DNA from: Hydrotalea flava
GTDB lineage: Bacteria; Bacteroidota; Bacteroidia; Chitinophagales; Chitinophagaceae
Direction: 5' to 3'
NCBI RefSeq assembly: GCF_001623405.1
Contig: NZ_LUHG01000110.1
Location: forward strand, 82,145-146,144
Length of the DNA stretch: 64,000 bases
Positions 53,975 to 63,658 of this stretch are shown here, piece after piece. Position numbers and translations under genes: made by a program. Each line of letters begins with the position of its first letter. Position 1 is the stretch's first letter. The notes below the pieces were generated by a model that saw nothing but the letters and a program-made list of their open reading frames with translations, was not told the origin of the DNA and did no database searches.

Positions 53975-55222
53975 ATGGAGGAAGAAAACCAACCACACGA
54001 TGCATTTGCATCGATGCGAATTCCAGAATTTAGAAATTTAATGATTGGGCGCTTTGCTTTTATCATGGGTTTACGCATGATGGCTACTTTGCTGGGCTGG
54101 TGGATATATGAATTAACGAATGCACCCATTGCCATTGGTTTAATTGGTTTGTCTGAAGTAATTCCTGCAGTATCATTGGCATTGTATGCCGGACATATAA
54201 TTGACATTAGTGAAAAAAGAAAATTACTACTTACCTGTATTGGTTTGTATATGTTGGCAGCCATATTATTATCTATACTTTCCACACATTTTACGGCTAT
54301 ACATTTAAAAAATACCATTATTGCAGCTTGCATTTATGGCATTGTATTCGGTACCGGCATTATCCGTTCATTTACCGGCCCTACTTTTAGTGCTTTGTTG
54401 GGGCATATTGTTCCTAAAAAAATTATTGCCAATGCCACTACTTGGAGCCAGGGAACATGGCTTTCGGCTTCTGTAACGGGACACGCTTCCGCAGGATTTT
54501 TAATTGCTGGTTTCGGCAATACGGGTACGTTAATAACCGTAATTGTTTTAGTGAGTATTGCGCTGGTGGTTTTGTTTTTTCTTAAACCAAAACCTCCTTT
54601 AAATGAACGCGGCGAAAAAAAAACCTGGGAAAGTGTAAAAGAAGGCCTGCATTTTGTTTACAGAACCAAAGAACTGCTGAGCGCTATTACCCTCGATTTA
54701 TTTGCCGTTTTTTTTGGCGGCGCAGTTGCCATGATTCCGGTTTATGCCAGAGACATTTTGAAAGTGGGCCCTGAAGGCTTTGGATTTTTAAATGGCGCTT
54801 CCGACTTAGGATCTATCTGTATTGTAATTTTACTCACTTTATTCCCGCTTAGAAAACAACAGGGTAAAAAATTATTAATTGCCGTGGGTATTTTTGGTAT
54901 GTGCATTATTGTATTTGCAATATCTAAAATTTTCTGGTTATCGTTTGTAGCCTTATTGATTTCAGGAATTGTAGATGGCATTAGTGTAGTTGTAAGAGGA
55001 ACTATTATGCAATTAAAAACACCCGATAATATGCGCGGAAGGGTGCTCAGCGTTAGTTCTATGTTTGTAAACTCCAGCAATGAATTGGGACAATTTGAGA
55101 GTGGCATGGCGGCTAAACTAATGGGCGTAGTGCCTTCAGTTGTTTTTGGTGGATGTATGACGCTACTGGTAGTAGCTGTTACCTGGTTTAAATCGCCTGT
55201 TTTAAGAAAAATGGAATACTAA
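53975..55222 (+). CDS. MFS transporter (EntS-like, MFS_3 type)
   Basis: 415 aa with about 11-12 hydrophobic segments. The N-terminal FRNLMIGRFAFIMGLRMM and the loop YAGHIIDISEKRKLLL resemble the GRxxDxxxRK motif A region of siderophore and drug exporters. The later VRGTIMQLKTPDNMRGRVLS is typical of the MFS_3/EntS group. Substrate unknown. A -7-like TTATTTTCG lies about 30 bases upstream. ATG 53975 is preceded by an overlapping ATG at 53971 in another frame. Confidence 0.9.
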   Translation: MEEENQPHDAFASMRIPEFRNLMIGRFAFIMGLRMMATLLGWWIYELTNAPIAIGLIGLSEVIPAVSLALYAGHIIDISEKRKLLLTCIGLYMLAAILLSILSTHFTAIHLKNTIIAACIYGIVFGTGIIRSFTGPTFSALLGHIVPKKIIANATTWSQGTWLSASVTGHASAGFLIAGFGNTGTLITVIVLVSIALVVLFFLKPKPPLNERGEKKTWESVKEGLHFVYRTKELLSAITLDLFAVFFGGAVAMIPVYARDILKVGPEGFGFLNGASDLGSICIVILLTLFPLRKQQGKKLLIAVGIFGMCIIVFAISKIFWLSFVALLISGIVDGISVVVRGTIMQLKTPDNMRGRVLSVSSMFVNSSNELGQFESGMAAKLMGVVPSVVFGGCMTLLVVAVTWFKSPVLRKMEY

Positions 55223-55283
55223 AAAAGCGCCCGATTCTAATTCTATCTACTATTCAAACCCTGTTTAAGCTGATTTTTACAAA

Positions 55284-55772
55284 TTAAAATTTTTCATTCG
55301 TTAATTTTTCAAGTACATAAAACACCGCCGGACAAAATTCTGCATTCTTTAAAGTTATGTTCACTCTTTTTAACAATACATCTTCATCCGTATAGGGAAA
55401 CCGGGCACAATCTGATGGCCGGATTTCATAAATAGAACAGGCATTGTTGTCAACTAAAAACGGACAAGGCGTTTGCTGTACAACATAATCCCCTTCCGCA
55501 TCCAACGTAAGATATGTGTCTATAAACAAACTTTCTTTCATTTTAAGATGCTTACTAATTCGTTTGATATCCGGAGTTTTAAAACGGGGGGAATAATTTT
55601 TACAACATTGTGCACACGACAAACAGTCAATATGCCGAAATGCTTCCTCATGCAAAGCCGGTAATTTTTTCAATACCCTATTGCGTTGTACACGTTGCAA
55701 CCAATTTTTGTATTTTTTTTGATTGGCGGCGCTTTGTTTTTGCCAGTTTTCTAAAGAAACTTCACCACTCAT
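55284..55772 (-). CDS. YkgJ-family cysteine-cluster protein
   Basis: 162 aa, cytoplasmic. Cys ligands are clustered as CLSCAQCCKNY, then TPCPFLVDNNACSIYEIRPSDCARFP, the CxxCxxCC...CPFL...C...RPxxC pattern of YkgJ/putative zinc- or iron-chelating proteins. A basic N-terminus precedes the cluster. Biochemical role unknown; in the family it is thought to bind Zn or Fe-S. Confidence 0.85.
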   Translation of the reverse strand: MSGEVSLENWQKQSAANQKKYKNWLQRVQRNRVLKKLPALHEEAFRHIDCLSCAQCCKNYSPRFKTPDIKRISKHLKMKESLFIDTYLTLDAEGDYVVQQTPCPFLVDNNACSIYEIRPSDCARFPYTDEDVLLKRVNITLKNAEFCPAVFYVLEKLTNEKF

Positions 55773-55898
55773 ACTATAATATAAATTAATTTTTAATACA
55801 AAATATTTGTCGATTTCAACAATATATTAAGGCTTTGTTATTACTTATTATGCAAGTTATGACCTTACTTTGCAATAATATTCAATCTTTTCAACAGC

Positions 55899-56858
55899 AT
55901 GGACAGTTTAAGGGAGCAATGGCTGATTTTAATGTCAACACCTGTCTATATCATCATCATTAGTATAGAATTGATGTTATCGCACCTGCAACATAAAAAA
56001 GTATATACGTTTAAAGATACCGTAACCAATGTGTATTTAATGCTGTTGAATGGCGGAATTGATTTGGTATTCAGGCTTATTTATATCGGTATTTGGCAGT
56101 ATTTTTTTCTGCATGCATTTTTTACATGGCAAAAACATGGATTAACATATTGGCTGATGTTACTGCTGGCAGAAGATTTTCTATATTATTGGCTGCATCG
56201 GTTCGACCATGAAATACGGTTTTTCTGGGCTACTCATGTAACACACCATAGTTCGCCGTTAATGAATTTTACGGTTGGTTTTCGTTCATCCGTTTTTCAA
56301 CCACTGTATCGTTTTATTTACTTCATTCCTTTAGCGATGGCAGGCTTTCAACCGGTTGATATTCTGTTCATATATTCTGCTACACAGATATGGGGCATTT
56401 TTGTGCATACGGAACTCATTGGCAAAATGGGTTGGTTAGAATATTTTATGGTTACCCCATCCCACCACAGAGTACATCATGGATCTAACCCAAAATACTT
56501 AGATAAAAACATGGGGATGTTCCTGATTATATGGGATAAACTATTCAATACTTTTCAGGAAGAATTGCCTACCGATGAATACCAGCCCATACATTACGGA
56601 TTAACCAAGAATCTCGAAAAACCCAATGCTTTCACCATTATTTTTCATGAATGGATTCAAATTGCCAAAGATGTTCTTCAAAAAAATATTTCTTTTAAAC
56701 AAAGAATGGGCTATTTATTTGGCCCTCCTGGGTGGAGCCATGATGGCAGCCGACAAACCAGTAAAGATTTACAGATGTTGGAATCACTGCAATCAGGTGA
56801 TCCAGCCAATTCTATTCAATCTGGGGAATCCGACCAATTACAGATGCAAACCATTTAA
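55899..56858 (+). CDS. Sterol desaturase/fatty acid hydroxylase-family membrane protein
   Basis: 319 aa with about four to five hydrophobic segments. The diiron histidine boxes are HRFDH, HVTHHSS and SHHRVHHG. The family hydroxylates or desaturates lipids in the membrane with O2. In Bacteroidota such proteins often act on lipids or carotenoids; the substrate cannot be read. A TACTTTGC box lies about 30 bases upstream of the ATG. The C-terminus beyond the last His box is longer than necessary and polar. Confidence 0.9.
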   Translation: MDSLREQWLILMSTPVYIIIISIELMLSHLQHKKVYTFKDTVTNVYLMLLNGGIDLVFRLIYIGIWQYFFLHAFFTWQKHGLTYWLMLLLAEDFLYYWLHRFDHEIRFFWATHVTHHSSPLMNFTVGFRSSVFQPLYRFIYFIPLAMAGFQPVDILFIYSATQIWGIFVHTELIGKMGWLEYFMVTPSHHRVHHGSNPKYLDKNMGMFLIIWDKLFNTFQEELPTDEYQPIHYGLTKNLEKPNAFTIIFHEWIQIAKDVLQKNISFKQRMGYLFGPPGWSHDGSRQTSKDLQMLESLQSGDPANSIQSGESDQLQMQTI

Positions 56859-57015
56859 AATAACCATTCTTATTTCTTTCCTTACACCTGTTCCAATATT
56901 AAACAATACTGTTGCTTTGAATCATACAAAGTGCAAAAAAACAATCTGTCCATCTACTTCATACACACACTATGCACAGTTTCAACAAACGCTTTCTTTT
57001 GCTCTGATTTCCGCT

Positions 57016-57023
57016 TAACTTTG
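57016..57023 (+). promoter_or_regulatory. -7 box of gcvP
   Basis: TAACTTTG matches TAnnTTTG, 32 bases before the gcvP ATG. A TTG exists only 14 bases upstream, shorter than the usual -33 spacing. No glycine riboswitch is visible in the 197-base gap. Confidence 0.45.
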
Positions 57024-57055
57024 CAAATCTTTTAACGTGGTCAACCTAATATATT

Positions 57056-59938
57056 ATGAATTTATTTCAATTACAAGATGCTGAATTTTTGTATCGTCAT
57101 ATTGGCCCTAATCATGCCGATACCGAAAAAATGTTAAACACTATTGGCGTAGACAGTATTGAAACGCTGATGAATCAGACCATTCCGGCCTCTATCCGTT
57201 TAAAAAAACCGCTTCAATTGCCGGATGCGATGAGTGAACAGGCTTTATTAAACCAGTTACAACAAATTGCACAGCAAAATAAGCTATACAAAACCTATAT
57301 TGGTCAGGGATATTATAATACCATTACCCCTTCTGTTATACTCAGAAATATTTTCGAAAATCCGGGTTGGTATACCCAGTATACGCCTTATCAGGCAGAA
57401 ATATCGCAGGGACGATTGGAAAGCTTGCTGAATTTTCAAACCATGGTTACAGATTTAACCGGTTTGGAAATAGCCAATGCATCGTTATTAGATGAGGCTA
57501 CAGCAGCAGCAGAAGCCATGACTATGTTATACCATCAGGCCAATAAAACAGAACAGGTAAGCAGAAATAAATTTTTTGTGGACGATGCCATTTTTGTGCA
57601 AACCAAAGATGTTTTAATGACAAGGGCCAATCCTTTGGAAATTGAATTGGTATTTGGAAATTTTGCAACCGCTTTATTAGACGATACTTTTTTTGGTGCT
57701 ATTGTACAATATCCTGCTGCCAATGGTACTATTAACGATTATCGCGGATTTATTGCCAATGTGCATGCAGTAGGTGCTTATGCAGTAATAGCTACCGATT
57801 TGTTAGCTTTAACTTTATTAACACCTCCCGGTGAATTGGGGGCAGATGTGGCCATTGGTTCTGCACAACGTTTTGGAGTACCTTTGGGGTATGGCGGCCC
57901 ACACGCAGCATTTTTTGCTACCAAGGATGAATTTAAACGCAATATGCCTGGCCGGTTAATTGGTGTAAGTGTTGATGCACAGGGGAACCGGGCACTTAGA
58001 ATGGCCCTGCAAACCAGAGAGCAACATATTAAAAGAGAAAAAGCAACCAGTAATATTTGTACAGCGCAGGCACTTTTGGCCAATATGGCCGCCATGTATG
58101 CGGTATATCATGGCCCTAAAGGTTTAAAAAATATTGCCAAACGCATTCATTTATTAACAGTAGCCCTGAAAAATACACTGGAAGCCCTGAATTATACCAT
58201 TGAAAAGCAGCATTTTTTTGATACCATTCAGGTAAAAGCAAATGCAAAGCTGATTCAGTCTATTGCTGAACAACACCATATTAACCTGTTTTATAGCAAT
58301 GAAAATACAGTGAGCATTGCCTTAGATGAAACAACTACCCGTGAAGATGTGGTGAATATTGCTATGATTTTTGCTGCTGCTCAGGAAAAAGACAGTGCAG
58401 CTGTTGTTTTTGAAACCGCATTCAATGAACAGCACCAAATTCCGGAATTTGCACAGCGCCATTCTGCCTACTTAACACATCCTGTATTTAATACGCATCA
58501 TAGTGAAACACAAATGATGCGGTATATTAAACAATTGGAACAGAAAGATTTATCGCTCAATATCAGCATGATATCTTTAGGCAGTTGCACCATGAAATTG
58601 AATGCAGCTACTGAAATGATGCCGGTTAGTTGGCCGGCATTTAGCCAGTTACACCCATTTGTTCCCATAAATCAGGCAGCAGGCTACCATCAGGTGATAA
58701 AAGAATTGAAAAAATATTTATGTGTTATTACCGGTTTTGCCGATTGCAGTTTGCAACCCAATAGCGGTGCACAAGGCGAGTATGCGGGCTTATTAACCAT
58801 TCGAAAATTTCATGAAGCAAATAATAATAGTCATCGCAATGTAGTGCTGATACCCATTTCAGCACATGGTACCAACCCTGCCAGTGCAGTAATGGCCGGA
58901 ATGAAAGTAGTTGTAGTGAAAGGAACAGCAGAAGGACATATTGATGTAAATGATTTGAAGGAAAAAGCAGAAATGCATCAACAAGATTTGGCAGGTTTAA
59001 TGGTTACTTACCCTTCTACCCATGGTGTTTTTGAAGAAAGCATTAAAGAAATCTGTGCCATTATTCACGAAAATGGCGGTTTGGTTTATATGGATGGTGC
59101 CAACATGAACGCACAGGTGAGTTTAACTTCTCCTGCAGAAATTGGTGCCGATGTTTGTCATTTAAACCTACATAAAACCTTTGCAATTCCGCATGGTGGC
59201 GGCGGACCGGGTGTTGGACCTATTTGTGTAACAGCCCAACTGGCACCTTTTTTACCGGGTCATACCATTTACAGCAACAACAATAATCATGGCTCAGGTG
59301 CTGTTAGTGCTGCGCCGGTTGGCTCTGCCTCTATTCTACTGATTAGCTATGCTTATATCAAAATGTTAGGTGCACATGGCGTTAAAATGGCTACCGAATA
59401 TGCCATTTTAAATGCCAACTACATGAAGGCCCGATTAGAACCCTATTTTAAAATTTTATATACCGGTACCAATGGTTTTGCAGCACATGAATTTATTGTT
59501 GATTTAAGACCATATAAACAAACCGCAGGTATAGAGGCGGAAGATGTGGCCAAACGTTTAATGGATTATGGCTTTCATGCCCCCACCATGAGTTTTCCGG
59601 TACCGGGCACCATTATGATTGAACCCACTGAAAGTGAAGATAAAGCCGAATTAGATCGTTTTTGCGATGCATTAATTGCTATTCACAACGAGATTAAAGC
59701 TATTGAATCAGGTGAATTGGATGCAGTTGATAATCCATTAAAAAACGCACCTCATACACAATTAATGGTTGCTGCCGATACCTGGAACCATAGTTATAGC
59801 AGGCAACAGGCAGCATTTCCTTTGTTTTATGTTACGCAAAATAAATTCTGGCCATCGGTTGCCAGAATCAATAACACGTATGGCGACAGAAATTTAATTT
59901 GTACCTGCGAGCCCATTGAGAGTTACATGGAGAAGTAA
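57056..59938 (+). CDS. gcvP: Glycine decarboxylase P-protein, single polypeptide
   Basis: 960 aa, the full-length fused form (the two-subunit forms are about half). PLP-dependent decarboxylation of glycine in the glycine cleavage system. The Schiff-base Lys is in [18 protein letters not shown], at about residue 707. N-terminal [14 protein letters not shown] is typical, as are YIGQGYYNT and [14 protein letters not shown] (PLP phosphate region). The partner genes gcvT and gcvH are not in the window. Followed by a clear terminator. Confidence 0.97.
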   Translation: MNLFQLQDAEFLYRHIGPNHADTEKMLNTIGVDSIETLMNQTIPASIRLKKPLQLPDAMSEQALLNQLQQIAQQNKLYKTYIGQGYYNTITPSVILRNIFENPGWYTQYTPYQAEISQGRLESLLNFQTMVTDLTGLEIANASLLDEATAAAEAMTMLYHQANKTEQVSRNKFFVDDAIFVQTKDVLMTRANPLEIELVFGNFATALLDDTFFGAIVQYPAANGTINDYRGFIANVHAVGAYAVIATDLLALTLLTPPGELGADVAIGSAQRFGVPLGYGGPHAAFFATKDEFKRNMPGRLIGVSVDAQGNRALRMALQTREQHIKREKATSNICTAQALLANMAAMYAVYHGPKGLKNIAKRIHLLTVALKNTLEALNYTIEKQHFFDTIQVKANAKLIQSIAEQHHINLFYSNENTVSIALDETTTREDVVNIAMIFAAAQEKDSAAVVFETAFNEQHQIPEFAQRHSAYLTHPVFNTHHSETQMMRYIKQLEQKDLSLNISMISLGSCTMKLNAATEMMPVSWPAFSQLHPFVPINQAAGYHQVIKELKKYLCVITGFADCSLQPNSGAQGEYAGLLTIRKFHEANNNSHRNVVLIPISAHGTNPASAVMAGMKVVVVKGTAEGHIDVNDLKEKAEMHQQDLAGLMVTYPSTHGVFEESIKEICAIIHENGGLVYMDGANMNAQVSLTSPAEIGADVCHLNLHKTFAIPHGGGGPGVGPICVTAQLAPFLPGHTIYSNNNNHGSGAVSAAPVGSASILLISYAYIKMLGAHGVKMATEYAILNANYMKARLEPYFKILYTGTNGFAAHEFIVDLRPYKQTAGIEAEDVAKRLMDYGFHAPTMSFPVPGTIMIEPTESEDKAELDRFCDALIAIHNEIKAIESGELDAVDNPLKNAPHTQLMVAADTWNHSYSRQQAAFPLFYVTQNKFWPSVARINNTYGDRNLICTCEPIESYMEK

Positions 59939-59964
59939 TCTTAGAGGTACATTCCTAAAAAAAT

Positions 59965-59998
59965 TGTTGAGGCATTAAATTACCTCAACAGTTTTTTT
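59965..59998 (+). terminator. Terminator of gcvP
   Basis: An 8-bp stem, TGTTGAGG/CCTCAACA, with a 10-base loop, then a G and seven T. Confidence 0.85.
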
Positions 59999-60011
59999 GC
60001 GATGAACAGGA

Positions 60012-62267
60012 TTAATGTTCACCTCGATCGCCTCTGTTATTATTCCCACCTCCACCTCTGTATGGTGCAGGTGATGAACGTTGTACAAGTGCAGGCCGGT
60101 TCATTTGAAAATTCTGAAACCTTGTTTGTCCTCTTTGCTGCATAGCCTGCTGCCGATCTAAATTCCAAATTATTTCCTGATGATTGTTATTAACGGGAGC
60201 CCATTGCCGTTGTGGAGTTCTTTGCTCCCATCTGCCCAATTGATTTCTATAAACATTCCCCTGTCTACCAGATAAAATTACATTTTGCCTGGCCACATTA
60301 TTGGGCAAATTGGGCTGAACATATTCGCCTCTTATGTTTCTATCATTCCCAAAATTATTATTATGAATATTGTTTATATTATTGTTGTAACGGTCATTTC
60401 TTATATTCACATTTCTGATGTTGTACACCATCCTGTTATTGGTAATTACATCGTGCCGGTAATTATAAATATTATTGGTTACAAAACGATTGTTGTTAAT
60501 AATAACCGGTCTTCTGGCAAATCCACCCACATTTCTTCCATAAAAACCATAATTACGTGGCGACCAACAATAAGGTGGATGATAAATTCTAGGCCCCCAC
60601 CAGCCACCGGCCCATCCATTCCAAATACTGGTACCAAAACCAATATTAAACCAGCCAAAACTATAATTAAAGCCCATACCCCATCCATACCAGGGATTAT
60701 ACATCATATTAAAACCCCATGTATATGGCCTGGGGTAATAATAGTTGCCCCACCATGGCCGATAATAATAACCGGTACCATACACAACAGTTGGACCATA
60801 TACAAAAGTGTTTAAATAACCCGGCGTATAACCTATATATACCCAATCAGGCGTAACATCATATATATAAACATATTTTAAATTGTATACCGGATAACTG
60901 GGCGGAATAATATCAATTTCAGCAGGACGTTCAGTGGCAACAGACCAGGGGCCGTTGGGTGAAGGCGCTATAAACCATACACCACTTTCCACAGTATAAT
61001 ACTGATTACCATAGTGCACAACCGAAGAAGCAGTATTCACAGCGTACTGCATATGGGTACCTTCAATGGGTTTAAATTGTGGATCACCATCATAAGTTAC
61101 ATCAGCTGCAGCTTTATTTCTGTCTACTTTCGCTGTTTGGGGTATCTGTGCATCCATAATCGCCTCTTTGGCTGCATAGGTTCCGGGCACACTGGCTAAA
61201 ACATTATCTTTCGGTGAACCTTCAGAAATTTTAGTAAAATCCTTAGGAATATTATTTGCTTCAATGTTTTGCCAGTTTCCATTTAAATTATTGGAAGTAT
61301 ACCATCTTCCAGAAATTAAAATATAATATTGCTGTGTATTAGTATCCAGAAAAATATCATTGCTGCTATTGGCTGCGTACAATAAAGCAGTATTATCAAT
61401 CGGCACCATATTCGCCTGGCCATTGGTTTGAATTAATTCGGCAGGTTGGGTACTTACAATGATATCGGAATAGCCGGTATATACATTATCATCACTTTTT
61501 TCTGCATTACTACTATAGCCTGCTTGTGCATCATTGGCTGCATCTACATCACTGGCAATTTTAGATAAGTTTGCCGGAGGATTATTTGCCGGAGAGAATG
61601 GCCCCGTTGCACTTGGGGCACGATACCAATGTTTGGCACCATATAAATAAAACTGTCCATCGGTATTCCTTACAATGGTATAAGGGGTATTAACAACGGC
61701 ATCTAATCCCCAATTCGGATTTTTTTTCATTTTAGGCTCACCATCTATTAATACCAAAATAGAAGGGCGGTTAGCATAAATAATATGAGGCGGATTATTA
61801 TCAAAATTTTGCGCCAACTTATGCTGTTCTATATTATTATCTAACTGGGTTAATAACTGATCCATAGGCAATGTAATTCCTGCCTGAGGTAATTGTGTTT
61901 CAAGCGTTGTTTTTAAGTAAGCAATATGATTCACATCACTATCGCTGCTTAATTTTAAATTGGGCACCCGTGTATATACCAAATGCACTAATCGTGTATC
62001 TCTATCAGTTGATAGGGTTGCAACAGACCAAAATGTTCCAAAAACAGGATCACCCCTCTCAGAATTTTGAACAGACACTACTGCACGAAATTTCAAAATA
62101 TCACCGGATAAAGACTCAGGTTCTGGCTGATAAACTTTAATGATTGATCCATCATTGGCAGTAATTACTTTTGGCCATTCTGTATTATCCTGTGCCTTTA
62201 CCCCGGAATAAAAAAATACAAAAGCAAAGGCTAATAATGGTTGAACAAGTAGGCGTAATTTTTTCAT
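60012..62267 (-). CDS. Large secreted W/Y/N-rich protein of unknown function
   Basis: 751 aa. Signal peptide (cleavage near SGVKAQD). Residues to about 440 carry three copies of a W-x(about 8)-G-x-[FW] module: KHWYRAPSATGPF, GRWYTSNNLNGNW and GVWFIAPSPNGPW, each with a preceding strand Y-Y or Y-L. A Tyr/Trp/Gly-rich stretch (about 480-580) and an Asn/Arg-rich C-terminal tail follow, ending in Gly-Asn-Arg repeats. Such composition is seen in adhesive, surface or aggregating proteins; databases label some relatives carbohydrate-binding, which I cannot confirm. ATG 62267 was chosen for the signal peptide. Confidence 0.72.
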   Translation of the reverse strand: MKKLRLLVQPLLAFAFVFFYSGVKAQDNTEWPKVITANDGSIIKVYQPEPESLSGDILKFRAVVSVQNSERGDPVFGTFWSVATLSTDRDTRLVHLVYTRVPNLKLSSDSDVNHIAYLKTTLETQLPQAGITLPMDQLLTQLDNNIEQHKLAQNFDNNPPHIIYANRPSILVLIDGEPKMKKNPNWGLDAVVNTPYTIVRNTDGQFYLYGAKHWYRAPSATGPFSPANNPPANLSKIASDVDAANDAQAGYSSNAEKSDDNVYTGYSDIIVSTQPAELIQTNGQANMVPIDNTALLYAANSSNDIFLDTNTQQYYILISGRWYTSNNLNGNWQNIEANNIPKDFTKISEGSPKDNVLASVPGTYAAKEAIMDAQIPQTAKVDRNKAAADVTYDGDPQFKPIEGTHMQYAVNTASSVVHYGNQYYTVESGVWFIAPSPNGPWSVATERPAEIDIIPPSYPVYNLKYVYIYDVTPDWVYIGYTPGYLNTFVYGPTVVYGTGYYYRPWWGNYYYPRPYTWGFNMMYNPWYGWGMGFNYSFGWFNIGFGTSIWNGWAGGWWGPRIYHPPYCWSPRNYGFYGRNVGGFARRPVIINNNRFVTNNIYNYRHDVITNNRMVYNIRNVNIRNDRYNNNINNIHNNNFGNDRNIRGEYVQPNLPNNVARQNVILSGRQGNVYRNQLGRWEQRTPQRQWAPVNNNHQEIIWNLDRQQAMQQRGQTRFQNFQMNRPALVQRSSPAPYRGGGGNNNRGDRGEH

Positions 62268-62449
62268 ACACTCAAATTTTAAAAAAGTAAAATTAGTTAC
62301 ATAATGCTGCGACAATATTATTATTATATAGACTTTAAAAAAGGCAGAACTATTAAACTATTCGGCAAAAAATAAGATAAAATACAATAGTTTAACGTTT
62401 CTTTCTAATTCAATTCTTCAAGCTATCTAAGCAAGATTCCTGCCAAATA

Positions 62450-62479
62450 AAAAAGCAGACCCAACAAGATCTGCTTTTT
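62450..62479 (-). terminator. Terminator of the desaturase gene
   Basis: AAAAAGCAGA/TCTGCTTTTT, a perfect 10-bp stem with a 10-base loop and T/A runs, 18 bases beyond the leftward stop at 62498. Confidence 0.8.
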
Positions 62480-62497
62480 AAAATTTCTATATAAATA

Positions 62498-63448
62498 TTA
62501 TCGGTAAATCCAGTTAAATTCATATTCTAATGGCGCTTTTATAGCAGTGCGCTCTGCCACTTTTCTAAATCGGGCAGGTAAATTCATTAAATAATCACGG
62601 GCTTTTTCAGCCTTATCGGTTAAACCGGTCATGTATTCAATACCCCATTCTTTTACAAGGGTTTCAACAATATCAGTATAATCTTTAGAAGTGTAAACAC
62701 CTAACCGTTGTGCGGCATCACTGAAATGAGAAAATGTTGCACCAATTTTTTCGCCCTGTTGTCGTAAAAAATGTGCAGGCATTACAATTTTTTTACGCAT
62801 CATATCTTCAAATGCCAACATCATTTCACTGGTATCTATTTCAAATATTTTTTCAATAAAACTTTTATATGCTTTTGCATGCCGGGCTTCATCGCCTGCT
62901 ATAACACCACAAATTTTAGACAAGCGGTTATTACCATATTTCTTGGCCATTGTTGCAGTTCTTCTGTGCGAAATTTGTGTAGCCGTTTCCTGAAATGAGG
63001 TATATACAAAATTCAGATAAGGATCATTAGCAACGCCAATATCCATTCCATCTGCAATAAGATATTGCGTACTGATTTGCATTTGACGCATATCTACCCT
63101 GCCAGATAAATAAATAAACATATTCAGCAAATCGCCGTGCCGGTTTTCTTCTGCCGACCACATTCTGACCCACCGGCTCCAGCCTTGCGGTTCCTGATTT
63201 GCAATACCATCTACCTGCATTAACCACCCTTCATAAGTGGGCAATGCTTCTTCTGTAATAATATCACCTACCAATACCGCTAAATAATCGTATGGTAATT
63301 CTTTACACTCCTTCTGTATTTCTTTGATTTCATCAATAAAATCGGGATGATTACTTTGGGGCAAAAAATCGGTGGGCTGCCAATTTTCGTCAATTGGTTT
63401 TAAATAAGTCTCAATAATGTCATCCATTTCTTTTGACAAATGCAACAT
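62498..63448 (-). CDS. Acyl-ACP desaturase (soluble diiron)
   Basis: 316 aa. Stearoyl-ACP desaturase family, a soluble carboxylate-bridged diiron enzyme introducing a double bond into acyl-ACP. The two ExxH motifs are SAEENRHGDL and AGDEARHAKAY. It begins MLHLSKEMDDI; ATG 63448 is preceded by GGAAAG and gives the family start, whereas a frame open to 63550 begins with a hydrophobic stretch that does not belong. It is expected to make unsaturated fatty acids for membrane lipids. Confidence 0.92.
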   Translation of the reverse strand: MLHLSKEMDDIIETYLKPIDENWQPTDFLPQSNHPDFIDEIKEIQKECKELPYDYLAVLVGDIITEEALPTYEGWLMQVDGIANQEPQGWSRWVRMWSAEENRHGDLLNMFIYLSGRVDMRQMQISTQYLIADGMDIGVANDPYLNFVYTSFQETATQISHRRTATMAKKYGNNRLSKICGVIAGDEARHAKAYKSFIEKIFEIDTSEMMLAFEDMMRKKIVMPAHFLRQQGEKIGATFSHFSDAAQRLGVYTSKDYTDIVETLVKEWGIEYMTGLTDKAEKARDYLMNLPARFRKVAERTAIKAPLEYEFNWIYR

Positions 63449-63658
63449 TACTTCTTTCCGGGAAGCTTTTTTAATCTCTAACAAGGTTACAATTATAATT
63501 AAGTTAACAAATAAACACAAAGTTAAGCTACATTTATGCTCTTCAATCACACAATTGGTTAATTTTATTTTCTGTTCAACAAAATAATGATTAAACGCTT
63601 TTTACATAAACAGTAAATGGTAGGTGCAATGTATTATTTGAAATAGTTAAAACTTAAT

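Noticed and set aside
60285..60815. A 176-residue rightward frame, rich in Ile and Thr.
   Set aside because: Antisense shadow of the Tyr/Asn-rich part of the secreted protein.
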